64,000 nt of DNA from Sinorhizobium glycinis (GTDB lineage: Bacteria > Pseudomonadota > Alphaproteobacteria > Rhizobiales > Rhizobiaceae), in the NCBI RefSeq assembly GCF_001651865.1, contig NZ_LPUX01000062.1:248001-312000 (forward strand). Direction: 5' to 3'. Below the pieces are notes generated by a model. It was not told where the DNA came from and searched no databases. It saw only the letters and a program-made list of their open reading frames with translations. The translations under genes were made by a program, and so were the position numbers. Shown here piece after piece: positions 13,160 to 22,570 of the stretch (positions are counted from its first letter, which is position 1; each line of letters opens with the position of its first letter).

Positions 13160-15046
13160 ATGAATGGCATCTGGGGGCAGTTTGTTGGCAACCTTGCATT
13201 TGTAAGCCTGGCGATGTCGGTCTGGGCGCAGCTGTCGATCTGGCTGCGACGGCGGTTTGTCGGACATGAAAAGATCCTGTTTGGATTGACGGCCGGCGTT
13301 GCATCGATCGGCTCGATCCTGCTGGCCGTCGAATTCAGTCCGGGCATCCATATGGACCTGCGCTTCGCGCCCCTCGCGCTCGCCGGCATGTTCGGTGGGC
13401 CAATGGCGGCGGCTCTCGGCGCATCGCTCGCCATCATTTATCGTGTTGCGCTCGGCGGGGTTGCTGCTTCCGATGGCGTGGTAGCGATCATTCTCGTCAC
13501 GGCCATGGGCCTGGGCGTCAATCTCTTGCTGAAGAAGAGTTCGCCAAGGCTTCCGCACGTGGTCGTCCTCGGCGCAGCGGTGGGAAGTCTGCTGCTGGTG
13601 CTGATGGCGGTGTTGCCCACCCTGTCGAAGGTTCATGCCCTGGCGGCAATGGGTCTGCCGATGGCGGCAATGAACTGTGCGGCGATCATCGTCTGCGGCT
13701 TCATCGTGCTGACGACGCAGCATCTGGAACTTGAGCGCAGAATGCTGGAGACCGCGTTTTCGCAGTCGCCGGATTATCTCTATGTAAAGGACAGAGACAG
13801 CCGCTTCGTTACCGTCAACGAAAACATGATCCGCCTCTATCGGTTCAAGACAACGGCGGAGATGGTGGGCCTGTCTGATTTCGATCTCCATCCGCCACGG
13901 CTTGCGGAGGAATTATACCATCGCGAGCAGGAGGTGATGCGCACGGGCGTGCCTCTGATCGATTCCCTCGAGCATATCGAGGGCCGCGACCTGCTCGCCT
14001 CGAAGGTGCCTCTCCGCGACAACGAGGGACGCGTGATTGGGCTCGCGGGCGTCACGCGCGACATCACGGAGCGCACCGCGCTCGAGCGGGAAGTGCGGGA
14101 GAGCAAGAACCTGCTCTCCCATGCGATGTCAGGAATGTCCGACGGCTTTGCGATGTTCGACCGGCAGGGCTACCTCATCTTCTGCAACGAGCAATATCGC
14201 AGCGCCTTCCCGCTTTCGGGAAGCGCCCGGGTGGTTGGCGCTCATATCAGCGACATCCTGCGCCGTGTCGTGGAAACCCGAGAGCGCCTGGATTTTTCCT
14301 ATGATGCGGTGGACGACTGGATCGATGAACTGAGCGTAACCTTGCACCGCAACAAGGACGAGGAGGTGCAGCTTCAGAACGGCGATTGGCGCAGCATCAA
14401 GACGAGGCTCGCGACGGACGGGACGGCGATGGTGGTCGTCTCGGACATCACGGTGATGAAGCAGGCCGAGATCGCGCTCAGGCTTTCGGCAGAGCAGTTG
14501 AAGAACCTGGCGGAGACGGATGGATTGACCGGGATCGTCAACCGCCGCGCTTTCGACGAAGCCTTTGTGCGCGAGGCGGCGAGATGCGCAAGGAGCGACA
14601 CGCCGCTCAGCCTGCTGATGATCGATATTGATCGCTTCAAGGCTTACAACGATACTTACGGTCATCCGGTCGGCGACCAGTGCCTCCGTCTCGTCAGCAA
14701 ATGTCTTCTGAATTCGGCGCAACGGTCGGCCGATATCGTCGCCCGCTACGGTGGCGAGGAATTTGTCGTCCTGCTGCCGGAAACCGACGAGAAGGCCGCG
14801 GCCATCGTTGCCCAGAAATTCGCGCGCCTGCTCGACGAGGAAGAAATCGTCCATTCGCAAAGCGAATTCGGGAGGGTCACAGCAAGCATCGGGATCGCCT
14901 CGGCAACGGGGCATGTCCTGCAGGCGGAGCCAAGCCGCCTGCTGTTGGAGGCGGACGCTGCTCTCTACCAAGCCAAGATGCTCGGCCGCAATCGCGTTCT
15001 CGTGCGCACGCTCGCCGATGCGGCCGGCGTCAAGATGGCCGGTTAG
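13160..15046 (+). CDS. Membrane diguanylate cyclase with 5TM sensor, PAS domains and GGDEF
   Basis: Makes cyclic di-GMP from GTP. Residues 1-195 hold about five to six hydrophobic helices of the 5TM-5TMR_LYT sensor type. A PAS domain follows (about 200-300, beginning FSQSPDYLYVKDRDSRF), then a second PAS (about 315-430, MSGMSDGFAMFDRQGYLIF), then the GGDEF domain (about 455-625). The active-site motif is GGEEF (531-535) and an intact inhibitory RxxD (RSAD, 522-525) sits at the standard spacing. Both catalysis and product inhibition should work. The input ligand is unknown. It stands alone between the SPFH operon and hemH. Confidence 0.9.
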   Translation: MNGIWGQFVGNLAFVSLAMSVWAQLSIWLRRRFVGHEKILFGLTAGVASIGSILLAVEFSPGIHMDLRFAPLALAGMFGGPMAAALGASLAIIYRVALGGVAASDGVVAIILVTAMGLGVNLLLKKSSPRLPHVVVLGAAVGSLLLVLMAVLPTLSKVHALAAMGLPMAAMNCAAIIVCGFIVLTTQHLELERRMLETAFSQSPDYLYVKDRDSRFVTVNENMIRLYRFKTTAEMVGLSDFDLHPPRLAEELYHREQEVMRTGVPLIDSLEHIEGRDLLASKVPLRDNEGRVIGLAGVTRDITERTALEREVRESKNLLSHAMSGMSDGFAMFDRQGYLIFCNEQYRSAFPLSGSARVVGAHISDILRRVVETRERLDFSYDAVDDWIDELSVTLHRNKDEEVQLQNGDWRSIKTRLATDGTAMVVVSDITVMKQAEIALRLSAEQLKNLAETDGLTGIVNRRAFDEAFVREAARCARSDTPLSLLMIDIDRFKAYNDTYGHPVGDQCLRLVSKCLLNSAQRSADIVARYGGEEFVVLLPETDEKAAAIVAQKFARLLDEEEIVHSQSEFGRVTASIGIASATGHVLQAEPSRLLLEADAALYQAKMLGRNRVLVRTLADAAGVKMAG

Positions 15047-15082
15047 TTCGAAACCCCGGCATCGGCCGGTCAACCTGTCTGT

Positions 15083-16120
15083 TCAGAGCCAGCCCTCGAG
15101 TTCACGGCGGACGACGTGGTTGAGCACCGCCATGCCTTCGGCACTGTCGTTCAGGCAGGGGATATGGGTGAATTTCTCGCCGCCATGGTGATGGAAGCTT
15201 TCGGCCGCCTGGCCGGCGATTTCCTCGAGCGTTTCCAGGCAATCGGAAACGAAGCCCGGATTGACGACGGCGATGCGTTTGACGCCGTCCCTGGCGAGCT
15301 TCTCGACCGTCGCGTCGGTATAGGGTTGCAGCCATTCCTCCGGCCCGAAGCGCGACTGGAACGTCACCCGCAGCTTCTCCTTCGACCAGCCGAGCTTCTC
15401 GCGCAGCAGCCGCGCCGTCTTCTGGCACTGGCAATAGTAGGGATCGCCGAGCTCGAAGTAGCTCTTCGGGATGCCGTGGAACGACGCCAGAACCACATCC
15501 GGATGCCAGTCGAGCTTTGCCAGGTGACGATCGATCGAGGTGGCGAGCGCATCGATATAGACCGGGTCGTCGTGATAGGGCGGAACGGTGCGCAGCGCCG
15601 GCTGCCAGCGCATCTTCAAGAGCGCCTCGAAGGCCTTGTCGTTGACCGTCGCGGTGGTCGCCGCCGCATATTGCGGATAGAGCGGAAACACGAGAATACG
15701 TTCACAGCCCTGCTTCTGCAGCGCCTCCATGCGCGAGGCAATCGACGGCTGGCCGTAGCGCATCGCCCAATCGACGATGACGTGCGGGTGATCGGCAAAG
15801 CTTTCGCCCATCAGGGCGGCCTGGTTGCGCGTATAGGTTCTGAGCCAGCTCTCGTTCCGTTCCTTGTTCCAGATCAGCTCATAGGCCTTGCCGACCTTCT
15901 GGGGCCGGGTGTTGAGCACGATGCCGTAAAGGATCGGATACCAGAAGAGGCGTGACCACTCGATGACGCGCCGGTCGCTCAGGAACTCCTTGAGGTAGCG
16001 GCGCATGGAGGTGTAATCGGTGCCGTCCGGCGTGCCTAGATTGACCAGCAGCACACCGACTTTTCCCGATTTGACGGGCGGGTGAGCGGTGGCGGTCGAT
16101 TCGGCAACTACTTCTGTCAT
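15083..16120 (-). CDS. hemH: Ferrochelatase
   Basis: Inserts ferrous iron into protoporphyrin IX, the last step of haem synthesis. Recognisable parts are LVNLGTPDGTDYTSMRRYLKEFLSDRRVI near the N-terminus, FPLYPQYAAATT, the SFHGIPKSYFELGDPYYCQC block with its catalytic histidine, and WLQPYTDATVEKLARDGVKRI towards the end. The start at 16120 is picked for its AGGAAG upstream (345 residues); the frame is open further up to 16168. It is convergent with the diguanylate cyclase gene, only 36 bases apart. Confidence 0.95.
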   Translation of the reverse strand: MTEVVAESTATAHPPVKSGKVGVLLVNLGTPDGTDYTSMRRYLKEFLSDRRVIEWSRLFWYPILYGIVLNTRPQKVGKAYELIWNKERNESWLRTYTRNQAALMGESFADHPHVIVDWAMRYGQPSIASRMEALQKQGCERILVFPLYPQYAAATTATVNDKAFEALLKMRWQPALRTVPPYHDDPVYIDALATSIDRHLAKLDWHPDVVLASFHGIPKSYFELGDPYYCQCQKTARLLREKLGWSKEKLRVTFQSRFGPEEWLQPYTDATVEKLARDGVKRIAVVNPGFVSDCLETLEEIAGQAAESFHHHGGEKFTHIPCLNDSAEGMAVLNHVVRRELEGWL

Positions 16121-16235
16121 CGTCTTCCTCATGGCGCCTATATGTTGAGCGGCGCCTCTACTTTTCAAATCCTTCTAAAAAGAAAAGCCGGCGCGGGGAA
16201 GCCCGCACCGGCTCATGCCACAGAGGCAAATTGTC

Positions 16236-18110
16236 TTACTTCGCCGGAATTTCCAGTTCCCGCCCGATATGCAGCGCCCGCGGCTCCGGGTCGCCGTTGG
16301 CTGCAGCGATCTTCTTCCACTCGAAGCCGTTGCCATAGAAGGACTCGGCCAGGTCCCAGAGCGTATCGCCCTCGGCGATGACGTGCTTCTGCGGGCCGCC
16401 GGCGGCCGCTGCCGTCTCGGGCGAGGGCTGGGGAGCGGGAGCGGCAGCACCTTCGGCCGGCTTGGTTTCGGCCGCCGGTTCGGACGGCGTCGTGCCGGCC
16501 GCAGCGGCGACCTCCGAGATGCGACCCTCCGTGTAGGGCTTGAAGGGCTGGTGGGCGGCGAGATAGTCGGCCAGCACCGTTTCCAGGCCCGGGCCGTAGT
16601 CGTAGGCGTTCTCGCCCTTCGCCTTGAAGACGTCGTAGCCGTCGCCGCCGCCGCGCATGAAGTTGTTGCTGACGAGCGAGTAGGTCTTTTCCGGATCGAG
16701 CGGCTTGAAGGCGTCCCCTTCCTTGACTTCGACCGAAACCAGCCGGCTGCCGGCGGGCTTCGAACGGTCGAAGGAAAACTTGAGGCCGGCCACCTGCGGG
16801 AAGCGCCCGCCGCCTTCCTCGACCTGGCTGACGCCGTTTTCCAGCGCAGCGCGAATATCGGCGCCCTTCAACTGAAACGTTGCGACGGTGTTCTGGAACG
16901 GCAGCACGGTGATCACTTCGCCCATCGTCACATCGCCGGCATCGATCGAAGCCCTGAGGCCGCCGCCGTTGGTGATGGCGATCGTGACGCCTTGGCCCTT
17001 GACGCGATCAAGCATGGCGTCGGCGACGAGGCTGCCCATCTCGCATTCCTTCGCCCGGCAATTCTCGCGTGATCCGTCGATCGGCGCCTCCGTCTTGGCG
17101 ACGACCTTGGACCTCAACTCCTCGATCGGTTTGGCAAGCTCCTTGATGCGGGCGACGACGGCCTCATCCGGCTTGATCTTGGAGTCGACGAGGATCGGAT
17201 CGCCCTTTGCTGCCTTGACCACGCCATTGTCATCGAAGGTGACGACGAGATCGCCCAGATATTTGCTGTAGGAGCCCGCCTGGACCACCGGCACCTTGTA
17301 GCCGCCGGGATTGTCGACCATCGTCGGATAGGGGCCTTCGGCTTTCTCGTCGGTGTTGGAGAGCAGGCTGTGGGAATGGCCGCCGACCACGACGTCCACG
17401 TCCGGGATCTTGGCGATGGCCGCAAGGTCGCGCGGATAGCCGACATGCGTCAGCGCGATGATCTTGTCGACGCCCTGCTTCTTGATCTCCTCGATCGCGC
17501 TGGTGATCGTTGCCACGTCCTCGCCGATCAGGATGTCAGGCCCCGGGGAAGAGAGTTCGGGCGTGTCATTGGCAACGGCGCCGACGATGCCGATCTTCTC
17601 GCCGCCGACATCGAGCACGATCGACGGCTTGATCCGGTCGCCGATCTTCGATTTGTGGCTTGGCAGCACGTTGGCGGTCACGACGGGGAAGGTCACCTTG
17701 TCGAGGAAGCTCGCAAGCCCGTCCTCGGCTTCGTCGAACTCATGGTTGCCGACGGTCATCGCGTCGAACTTCATGAGGTTGAGGAATTCCGCTTCCGCCG
17801 CGCCCTTGTAGGTCGTGAAGAACAGCGATCCCTGGAAGTTGTCGCCGGCATTGAGCAGCAGTACGTTCTTGCCGGTAAGTTCCTGGCGCGTCCGGTCGAT
17901 CAGCGTTTTCAGGCGGGCGACGCCGCCGAAGCACTCGTTCTTGCCTTCCTCCTCGGCCGAGCAGGTCGAATCGAACTTGTTGATCGATTCGATGCGCGAG
18001 TGAAGGTCGTTGATGTGCAGGATGTTCAATTCGTAATCGGCGAAGGCGGCGCCCGATGAAAGGGCGAGAAGGGATGCGGTGATAAGGCCGGTCCGCATGT
18101 GTCTGATCAT
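16236..18110 (-). CDS. Periplasmic 5'-nucleotidase/UDP-sugar hydrolase with C-terminal LysM
   Basis: Signal peptide (MIRHMRTGLITAS... cleaved after AFA). The calcineurin-like metallophosphatase domain has DLHSR, NAGDNFQGS, GNHEFD and GHSHSLL metal ligands. The 5_nucleotid_C substrate domain follows (about 330-530, with NGGGLRASI), then a Pro/Ala-rich linker and a LysM domain (last 50 residues, EGDTLWDLAESFYGNG). The start at 18110 has AGGAG six bases upstream; the frame is open further upstream without support. The LysM should hold the enzyme at peptidoglycan while it releases phosphate and nucleosides from exogenous nucleotides. Confidence 0.92.
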   Translation of the reverse strand: MIRHMRTGLITASLLALSSGAAFADYELNILHINDLHSRIESINKFDSTCSAEEEGKNECFGGVARLKTLIDRTRQELTGKNVLLLNAGDNFQGSLFFTTYKGAAEAEFLNLMKFDAMTVGNHEFDEAEDGLASFLDKVTFPVVTANVLPSHKSKIGDRIKPSIVLDVGGEKIGIVGAVANDTPELSSPGPDILIGEDVATITSAIEEIKKQGVDKIIALTHVGYPRDLAAIAKIPDVDVVVGGHSHSLLSNTDEKAEGPYPTMVDNPGGYKVPVVQAGSYSKYLGDLVVTFDDNGVVKAAKGDPILVDSKIKPDEAVVARIKELAKPIEELRSKVVAKTEAPIDGSRENCRAKECEMGSLVADAMLDRVKGQGVTIAITNGGGLRASIDAGDVTMGEVITVLPFQNTVATFQLKGADIRAALENGVSQVEEGGGRFPQVAGLKFSFDRSKPAGSRLVSVEVKEGDAFKPLDPEKTYSLVSNNFMRGGGDGYDVFKAKGENAYDYGPGLETVLADYLAAHQPFKPYTEGRISEVAAAAGTTPSEPAAETKPAEGAAAPAPQPSPETAAAAGGPQKHVIAEGDTLWDLAESFYGNGFEWKKIAAANGDPEPRALHIGRELEIPAK

Positions 18111-18282
18111 GTTTTTCTCCTGTTGCCTGTCGTCTTCAGCCGATTGCCAAGCCCCGGAAGGAAACCCTCTCCTGCCGAGCTGGTTTGGCACGCCGGATGT
18201 TTTCACCAGGCGAGCCGGACTTCAAGCGCTAAACGCATGCGTTCTTTGCCGGATTCGAAGTAGGGTTAAGCCGGCTCCAGAA

Positions 18283-18310
18283 ACAAGGAAGCCCCCGAGC
18301 GGGGGGCTTC
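18283..18310 (-). terminator. Rho-independent terminator of the Omp10-like gene
   Basis: On the minus strand, GAAGCCCCCCGCTCGGGGGCTTC is followed by CTTGTTT. A strong GC stem lies about 25 bases after the lipoprotein stop codon. Confidence 0.8.
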
Positions 18311-18335
18311 GCAGGCATGTTGTCGCGGGTGTCGC

Positions 18336-18701
18336 TCAGCCTTGGCGGGCGAGCGAGAACTGGGCGCCCGCATCCGTCGTGCAGTTCAACTGCGTGGGCG
18401 TCACCAGCGCGCAGTTGACCCTTGACTGGGTGTTGCGCACGAGCGACGTCATGTTGATCTCGACGAGGGTCGGATTGACGTTCACATAGGTGCCGGAGGC
18501 GAGAAGCTGGTTGGTGTCCGTGGTGCGAGTCGAGAACGTGCCGCCAGCGAAGGTGGAGACAATTCCGTTCGGATCGACCCAGGATCCCTCCACGCCGCTC
18601 GCCTGGGCCTGCGGTGCCTGGCGGATTTCTCTTGGGGACGACTGGCATGATGCAAGCGCCGAGGCGGTTGCCAGGACGGTCAGGATGGCGAGTGGCTTCA
18701 T
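18336..18701 (-). CDS. omp10: Omp10-like outer-membrane lipoprotein
   Basis: A 121-residue lipoprotein: signal peptide with lipobox LASC (Cys19), then a small mature domain. Blocks [25 protein letters not shown] and [15 protein letters not shown] closely match what I remember of Brucella Omp10, an immunogenic outer-membrane lipoprotein of Rhizobiales. The start at 18701 is preferred because it begins the signal peptide directly. Two cysteines besides the lipobox (in VNCAL and LNCTT) could form a disulfide. It is followed by its own terminator. Molecular function is not established. Confidence 0.85.
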   Translation of the reverse strand: MKPLAILTVLATASALASCQSSPREIRQAPQAQASGVEGSWVDPNGIVSTFAGGTFSTRTTDTNQLLASGTYVNVNPTLVEINMTSLVRNTQSRVNCALVTPTQLNCTTDAGAQFSLARQG

Positions 18702-18960
18702 CGGCGTTTCTCCCGCGTCAAGAGTTGAAGCGGGATGCACACGCAATACCGCCACACTTCTGCTTGCCCCGCTCTACCGCATAATTCGCCTGACCGGAAC
18801 CGGCTTGACGGCAAATCGAGCAGCGATTCAAAGCGCTAAAGCAACTTTCTTCGCCCGGAGTTGCACTCATGCCTCAGGCGGGCGCAGACCCTGCCGCGAT
18901 CACGAGTTGAAAGCAGGAGCGGGAAGGGGCAATCGCAGCGACGCGATACGCGCGGTCGAG

Positions 18961-18987
18961 GCGCCCGGAGCCGCGAGCTCCGGGCGC
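18961..18987 (-). terminator. Perfect 10-bp hairpin after hss
   Basis: GCGCCCGGAG-ccgcgag-CTCCGGGCGC, six bases downstream of the hss stop on the minus strand. No T-run follows, so it is either a weak terminator or a 3' stabilising structure. Confidence 0.5.
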
Positions 18988-18993
18988 GATCGC

Positions 18994-20445
18994 TTAGCGG
19001 ACCAGGATGTTCCTGAACTGCCAGGGGTCCTTGGTGTCGAGGTCTTCGGGGAAGAGGCCGGGACGGCCGTCGAGCGGCGTCCAGTCGGTATAGTGGCCTT
19101 CGACCGGACCGAGATAGGGGAGCTGCACTTCGAGGCAGCGCTTGTAGTCCATCTCGTCGGCTTCGACGATGCCGGACGTCGGGTTCTCCAGCGCCCAGAC
19201 CATCCCGGCGAGAACGGCGCTCGTCACCTGCAGGCCGGTTGCGTTCTGATAGGGCGCGATGCGGCGGGTTTCTTCCAGCGACAGGCGCGAGCCGTACCAG
19301 TAGGCGTTCTTGTCGTGGCCGTAGAGGAGCACGCCGAGCTCGTCGATGCCATCCTCGAGTTCCGTCTCGTCCAGCACGTGGTGCACCGGCTGCGGGGTGC
19401 CGCCGTTGCCGAACATCTCGTGCAGCGACAGCACGGCGTCGTTGGCCGGGTGGTAGGCATAGTGGCAGGTCGGGCGATAGGTGGCCTCGCCATTCTTGTC
19501 GCGCATGGTGAAGAAGTCGGCGATCGAGATGGATTCGTTGTGGGTGACGAGGAAGCCGTATTGCGGACCCGGCGTCGGGCACCAGCTGCGCACCCGGGTG
19601 TTGGCGCCCGGCTGTTCGAGGTAGATCGCCGCCTGGCAGCCCTTCTTGTGCCTCCTGGCGTTCTTCGGCATCCAGTTCTCATGGGTGCCCCAGCCGAGCT
19701 CGGCCGGCTGCATGCCTTCCGAGATGAAGCCTTCGACCGACCAGGTGTTCCAGAAGACGTTGAGCGGCTTCGGGTGCTTGGTGCGCTGGGTGTCGCGCTC
19801 GGCGATGTGAATGCCCTTGACGCCGGCCTTCTTCATCAGCTTGGCCCAGCCCTCACGGTCGTCCTGGTGCGGCTCCTCATATTTCATGCCGAGGTCGTCG
19901 GCGAGATTGAGGAGCGCCTTCTTGACGAACCAGGAGACCATGCCCGGATTGGCGCCGCAGGTCGAAACCGCCGTCGTGCCGCCCGGGTTCTTTTCCTTCT
20001 CGCGGCGGACGGTTTCACGCAGCGCGTAATTGGTGCGCGCCGCATTGTCCATTTCGGTGTCGAAGTAGAAGCCGAGCCACGGCTCGACGACCGTGTCGAT
20101 ATAGAGCACGTCGAGCTTGCGGCAGAGCTTGATGATGTCGAGCGACGAGGTGTCGACCGAAAGGTTGACGCAGAAGCCCTGGCCTTCGCCTTCGGTCAGG
20201 AGCGGCTTCAGCAGTTCCTTGTAGTTGTCCTTGGTCACGGCGGCACGGACGTGGCGCACGCCATGGCGGGCAAAAATCTCCGTGTCCTTCGCGTCCTCGC
20301 GGGGCTCCACCACGATCAACCGGCTCTTGTCGTATTTGAAGTGGCGCTCGATCAGCGGCAAGGTGCCGTGGCCGATCGAACCGAAGCCGATCATCACGAT
20401 CGGGCCGGTAATCTCGCCATAGACCGGGTAGCTGGTGTCTGCCAT
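18994..20445 (-). CDS. hss: Homospermidine synthase
   Basis: NAD-dependent enzyme that builds sym-homospermidine from putrescine, the polyamine typical of many rhizobia. The 483 residues start with a Rossmann motif (GPIVMIGFGSIGHGTLPLI) and include STCGANPGMVSWFVKKAL, DREGWAKLMKKAGVKGIHIAERDTQ and YHPANDAVLSLHEMFGNGGTPQP regions typical of the bacterial enzyme. A good AGGAGAG lies before the ATG. The gene appears monocistronic: a hairpin follows, and the upstream neighbour is 141 bases away. Confidence 0.93.
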   Translation of the reverse strand: MADTSYPVYGEITGPIVMIGFGSIGHGTLPLIERHFKYDKSRLIVVEPREDAKDTEIFARHGVRHVRAAVTKDNYKELLKPLLTEGEGQGFCVNLSVDTSSLDIIKLCRKLDVLYIDTVVEPWLGFYFDTEMDNAARTNYALRETVRREKEKNPGGTTAVSTCGANPGMVSWFVKKALLNLADDLGMKYEEPHQDDREGWAKLMKKAGVKGIHIAERDTQRTKHPKPLNVFWNTWSVEGFISEGMQPAELGWGTHENWMPKNARRHKKGCQAAIYLEQPGANTRVRSWCPTPGPQYGFLVTHNESISIADFFTMRDKNGEATYRPTCHYAYHPANDAVLSLHEMFGNGGTPQPVHHVLDETELEDGIDELGVLLYGHDKNAYWYGSRLSLEETRRIAPYQNATGLQVTSAVLAGMVWALENPTSGIVEADEMDYKRCLEVQLPYLGPVEGHYTDWTPLDGRPGLFPEDLDTKDPWQFRNILVR

Positions 20446-20586
20446 TTTCGCGTCTCTCCTGACAAAACGTCTCTTATGCTGTTCGAATGCGCGCAGAAAC
20501 GCGCTGGGAACCTTTCGTGAGGCCCTAGAGCATAGTTTCGTGTCACAATAAAGGGCCGGCGGGTCAATCGAGAATACGGATTTTGC

Positions 20587-21471
20587 TTAACCGGCTATCG
20601 ATAGCAGCACAGAGATCAGGGCCTCCCGCTTGCTGACAAGACCCTTGTAGGCTGCCTGTGGCAGCGTCAGTTCGTTCAATTGTTCCATGAAGGAGCGGGC
20701 GAGGGCGGCAGCGTCGGGTCTATTTCTGAGCGCGGCAAGCGGGTCGGAATAGATGCGGATGGTGAAGACGATCGCCCCGGTCCGCGGCAGCTTGCGGAGC
20801 GTCTGCCTTTCGACGCGGATGAAGGTGCCGCCCTCGCCCAGTTCGACGGCCCCGGCGCCGATGCCTTCCGCCTTCGACTTCGGCAGATGCAAGGCGCCAT
20901 CGACGTTGACCGCCCAGTTGAAGCGCTCGACGAAGCGGGCCGGCGAGAGCATGTCGAACATGCGGGCGATCAGTTCCGCATTGCGGCTTCCCGCTTCGAA
21001 GCCCGGCACCGGGGCGTGAATCTCGTCGAGCGACCGGCCGAACTTTTCGCCGAGAGACCAGGACGACGGAAAGGCGACATAGGCGGCGGTAAGGCGCCAT
21101 TCGCCTGCTTGACGCTCCATGATCGCCAGATCGTCCTGGATCAGCGATCCGGCGACCACGAGGGGGGCATCATCGTCGAGTCCCACACGGCGTCCGCCGA
21201 CGATCATCGCGCCGTTTTCCCGTTGGTAAACCTCAGGATAGCGGTGCGGCAGATAGTCGATCAAAAAATCGAGGAGTTCCAGCTGGGCAGCCTCCGTCCC
21301 GGCCGCGGCCGCGAAGACGTTTTCGCGATTTGCCGTCAGCAGCCTGGCCTTTTCGCGGAGGTAGAAGTCCAGCGCCTCGTCCGGCTCCAACCATCGGTCG
21401 GGGTCGAGTTGCGTCAGACCGATCGTGAAGGGCTTCGACGAGCCGTCGAAAGGCGTATATTTCATCCGCAA
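20587..21471 (-). CDS. DUF3445 family protein (haem-dependent N-demethylase alpha-like)
   Basis: A 294-residue soluble protein matching the DUF3445 pattern: an N-terminal TIGLTQLDPDRWLEPD segment, RYPEVYQREN, LVAGSLIQDDLAIMER, then FPSSWSLGEKFGRSLDEIHAPVPG (the conserved His-Pro loop) and a C-terminal all-alpha part. Some family members are subunits of haem-dependent oxidative N-demethylases. The partner flavin/iron-sulfur subunits of such enzymes are not in this window, so the role here is open. It is divergent from the GGEAF protein gene. Confidence 0.75.
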   Translation of the reverse strand: MRMKYTPFDGSSKPFTIGLTQLDPDRWLEPDEALDFYLREKARLLTANRENVFAAAAGTEAAQLELLDFLIDYLPHRYPEVYQRENGAMIVGGRRVGLDDDAPLVVAGSLIQDDLAIMERQAGEWRLTAAYVAFPSSWSLGEKFGRSLDEIHAPVPGFEAGSRNAELIARMFDMLSPARFVERFNWAVNVDGALHLPKSKAEGIGAGAVELGEGGTFIRVERQTLRKLPRTGAIVFTIRIYSDPLAALRNRPDAAALARSFMEQLNELTLPQAAYKGLVSKREALISVLLSIAG

Positions 21472-21619
21472 TAATCCGGCTCTTTCCCCGACTTCACCAT
21501 TTTCGCTCCCGTTTCACATGTTATACCGCTTGCCACAAGAGTTTCGTGCTATAGCTTTAGTTGATCCGTCCGCTTCGCGCCGTGATTGATTTTGTTGTTC
21601 AAGCAGGAGCAGACCAACC

Positions 21620-22570
21620 GTGACCGGTGATTACCTCAAGGCCCTGATGGGCTTGCAAGCCCGATCGCCCGTGCTGATCTCGCTCTACGATCAGCACGAT
21701 CGGCTGCGTTTTGCCAATGCGGCATTCCGCTCCACCTATCACGTCGGCGCCGACGAGTCGCCGACCTGGGAAGAAATCATGCGCCGCAATCATGCGGCGG
21801 GCCGGGGCATGGTACTCGGGACCGACGACATCGATACCTGGATCGCCACGGCGCTCGAACGGCGCGGCAACGTGCCCTCTCGCACGACGGAAGCCGAGCT
21901 GCACGACGGCCGTTCGCTTTGGGTGACGGATACTCTCGATGAAAAGCGCTGGACCCTTTCGATGGCGGTCGATGTCACCAGCATACGGGAGGAGGAGCGC
22001 AAGCATCGGAAGGACAGGGACTTCGCCCTGCGGGATACGCCGGTGGAGGAACTGATCCACGTCCCCGACCGGCGCCATACGCTCGGGAAGCTTGCCGAAT
22101 TCATCCGGAACTGCGCCGAGAATCCACAGATGTGGGGTTGCGTGGCGATCGTCGACATCGACTATTTTAAGGCGATCAACGACCGTTATGGTCCGCACCG
22201 CGCCGACGAGGTCCTGCTCGATTTCGCGCGTCAGATGCAGGGTTTTGTCCGCCGCTCCGATTGCTTCGGCCGCATCGGTGGCGAGGCGTTCATGCTTATC
22301 CTGCCCGATACGACTGTCAGCGAATCAAATCTCATTCTCGATCGCTTGCTGGAAAAGGTGCGCGACGCGAGGCCGCTGTCGAACATTCCGGAGTTCTACT
22401 ATACCTGTTCGGTCGGGCTTGCGGAGTATCGCGAGGGCGACAAGGTCAGCGATATCTATTCCCGCGCAAACCAGGCGCTCCATCTGGCGAAGCGCGAGGG
22501 CCGCGATCGGGTGAAGCGCTATACGCTGCCTGGCTCAGACCACGAGTTCCGCCCGGATCAGACCTCGTAG
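21620..22570 (+). CDS. PAS-GGDEF protein with degenerate GGEAF active site
   Basis: A 316-residue soluble protein. The N-terminal PAS-like domain (about residues 10-120) begins LMGLQARSPVLISLYDQHDRLRFANAAF. The GGDEF domain covers about 145-305 with the metal motif DIDYFKAINDRYGP. The active-site loop reads GGEAF (220-224) instead of GG(D/E)EF, while the inhibitory-site RxxD (RRSD, 211-214) is intact. By family knowledge the fourth position is a catalytic or metal-binding acid, so activity may be lost and the protein may bind c-di-GMP as an effector. The start is GTG. Its 3' end overlaps the convergent pabC gene by 36 bases. Confidence 0.85.
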   Translation: MTGDYLKALMGLQARSPVLISLYDQHDRLRFANAAFRSTYHVGADESPTWEEIMRRNHAAGRGMVLGTDDIDTWIATALERRGNVPSRTTEAELHDGRSLWVTDTLDEKRWTLSMAVDVTSIREEERKHRKDRDFALRDTPVEELIHVPDRRHTLGKLAEFIRNCAENPQMWGCVAIVDIDYFKAINDRYGPHRADEVLLDFARQMQGFVRRSDCFGRIGGEAFMLILPDTTVSESNLILDRLLEKVRDARPLSNIPEFYYTCSVGLAEYREGDKVSDIYSRANQALHLAKREGRDRVKRYTLPGSDHEFRPDQTS

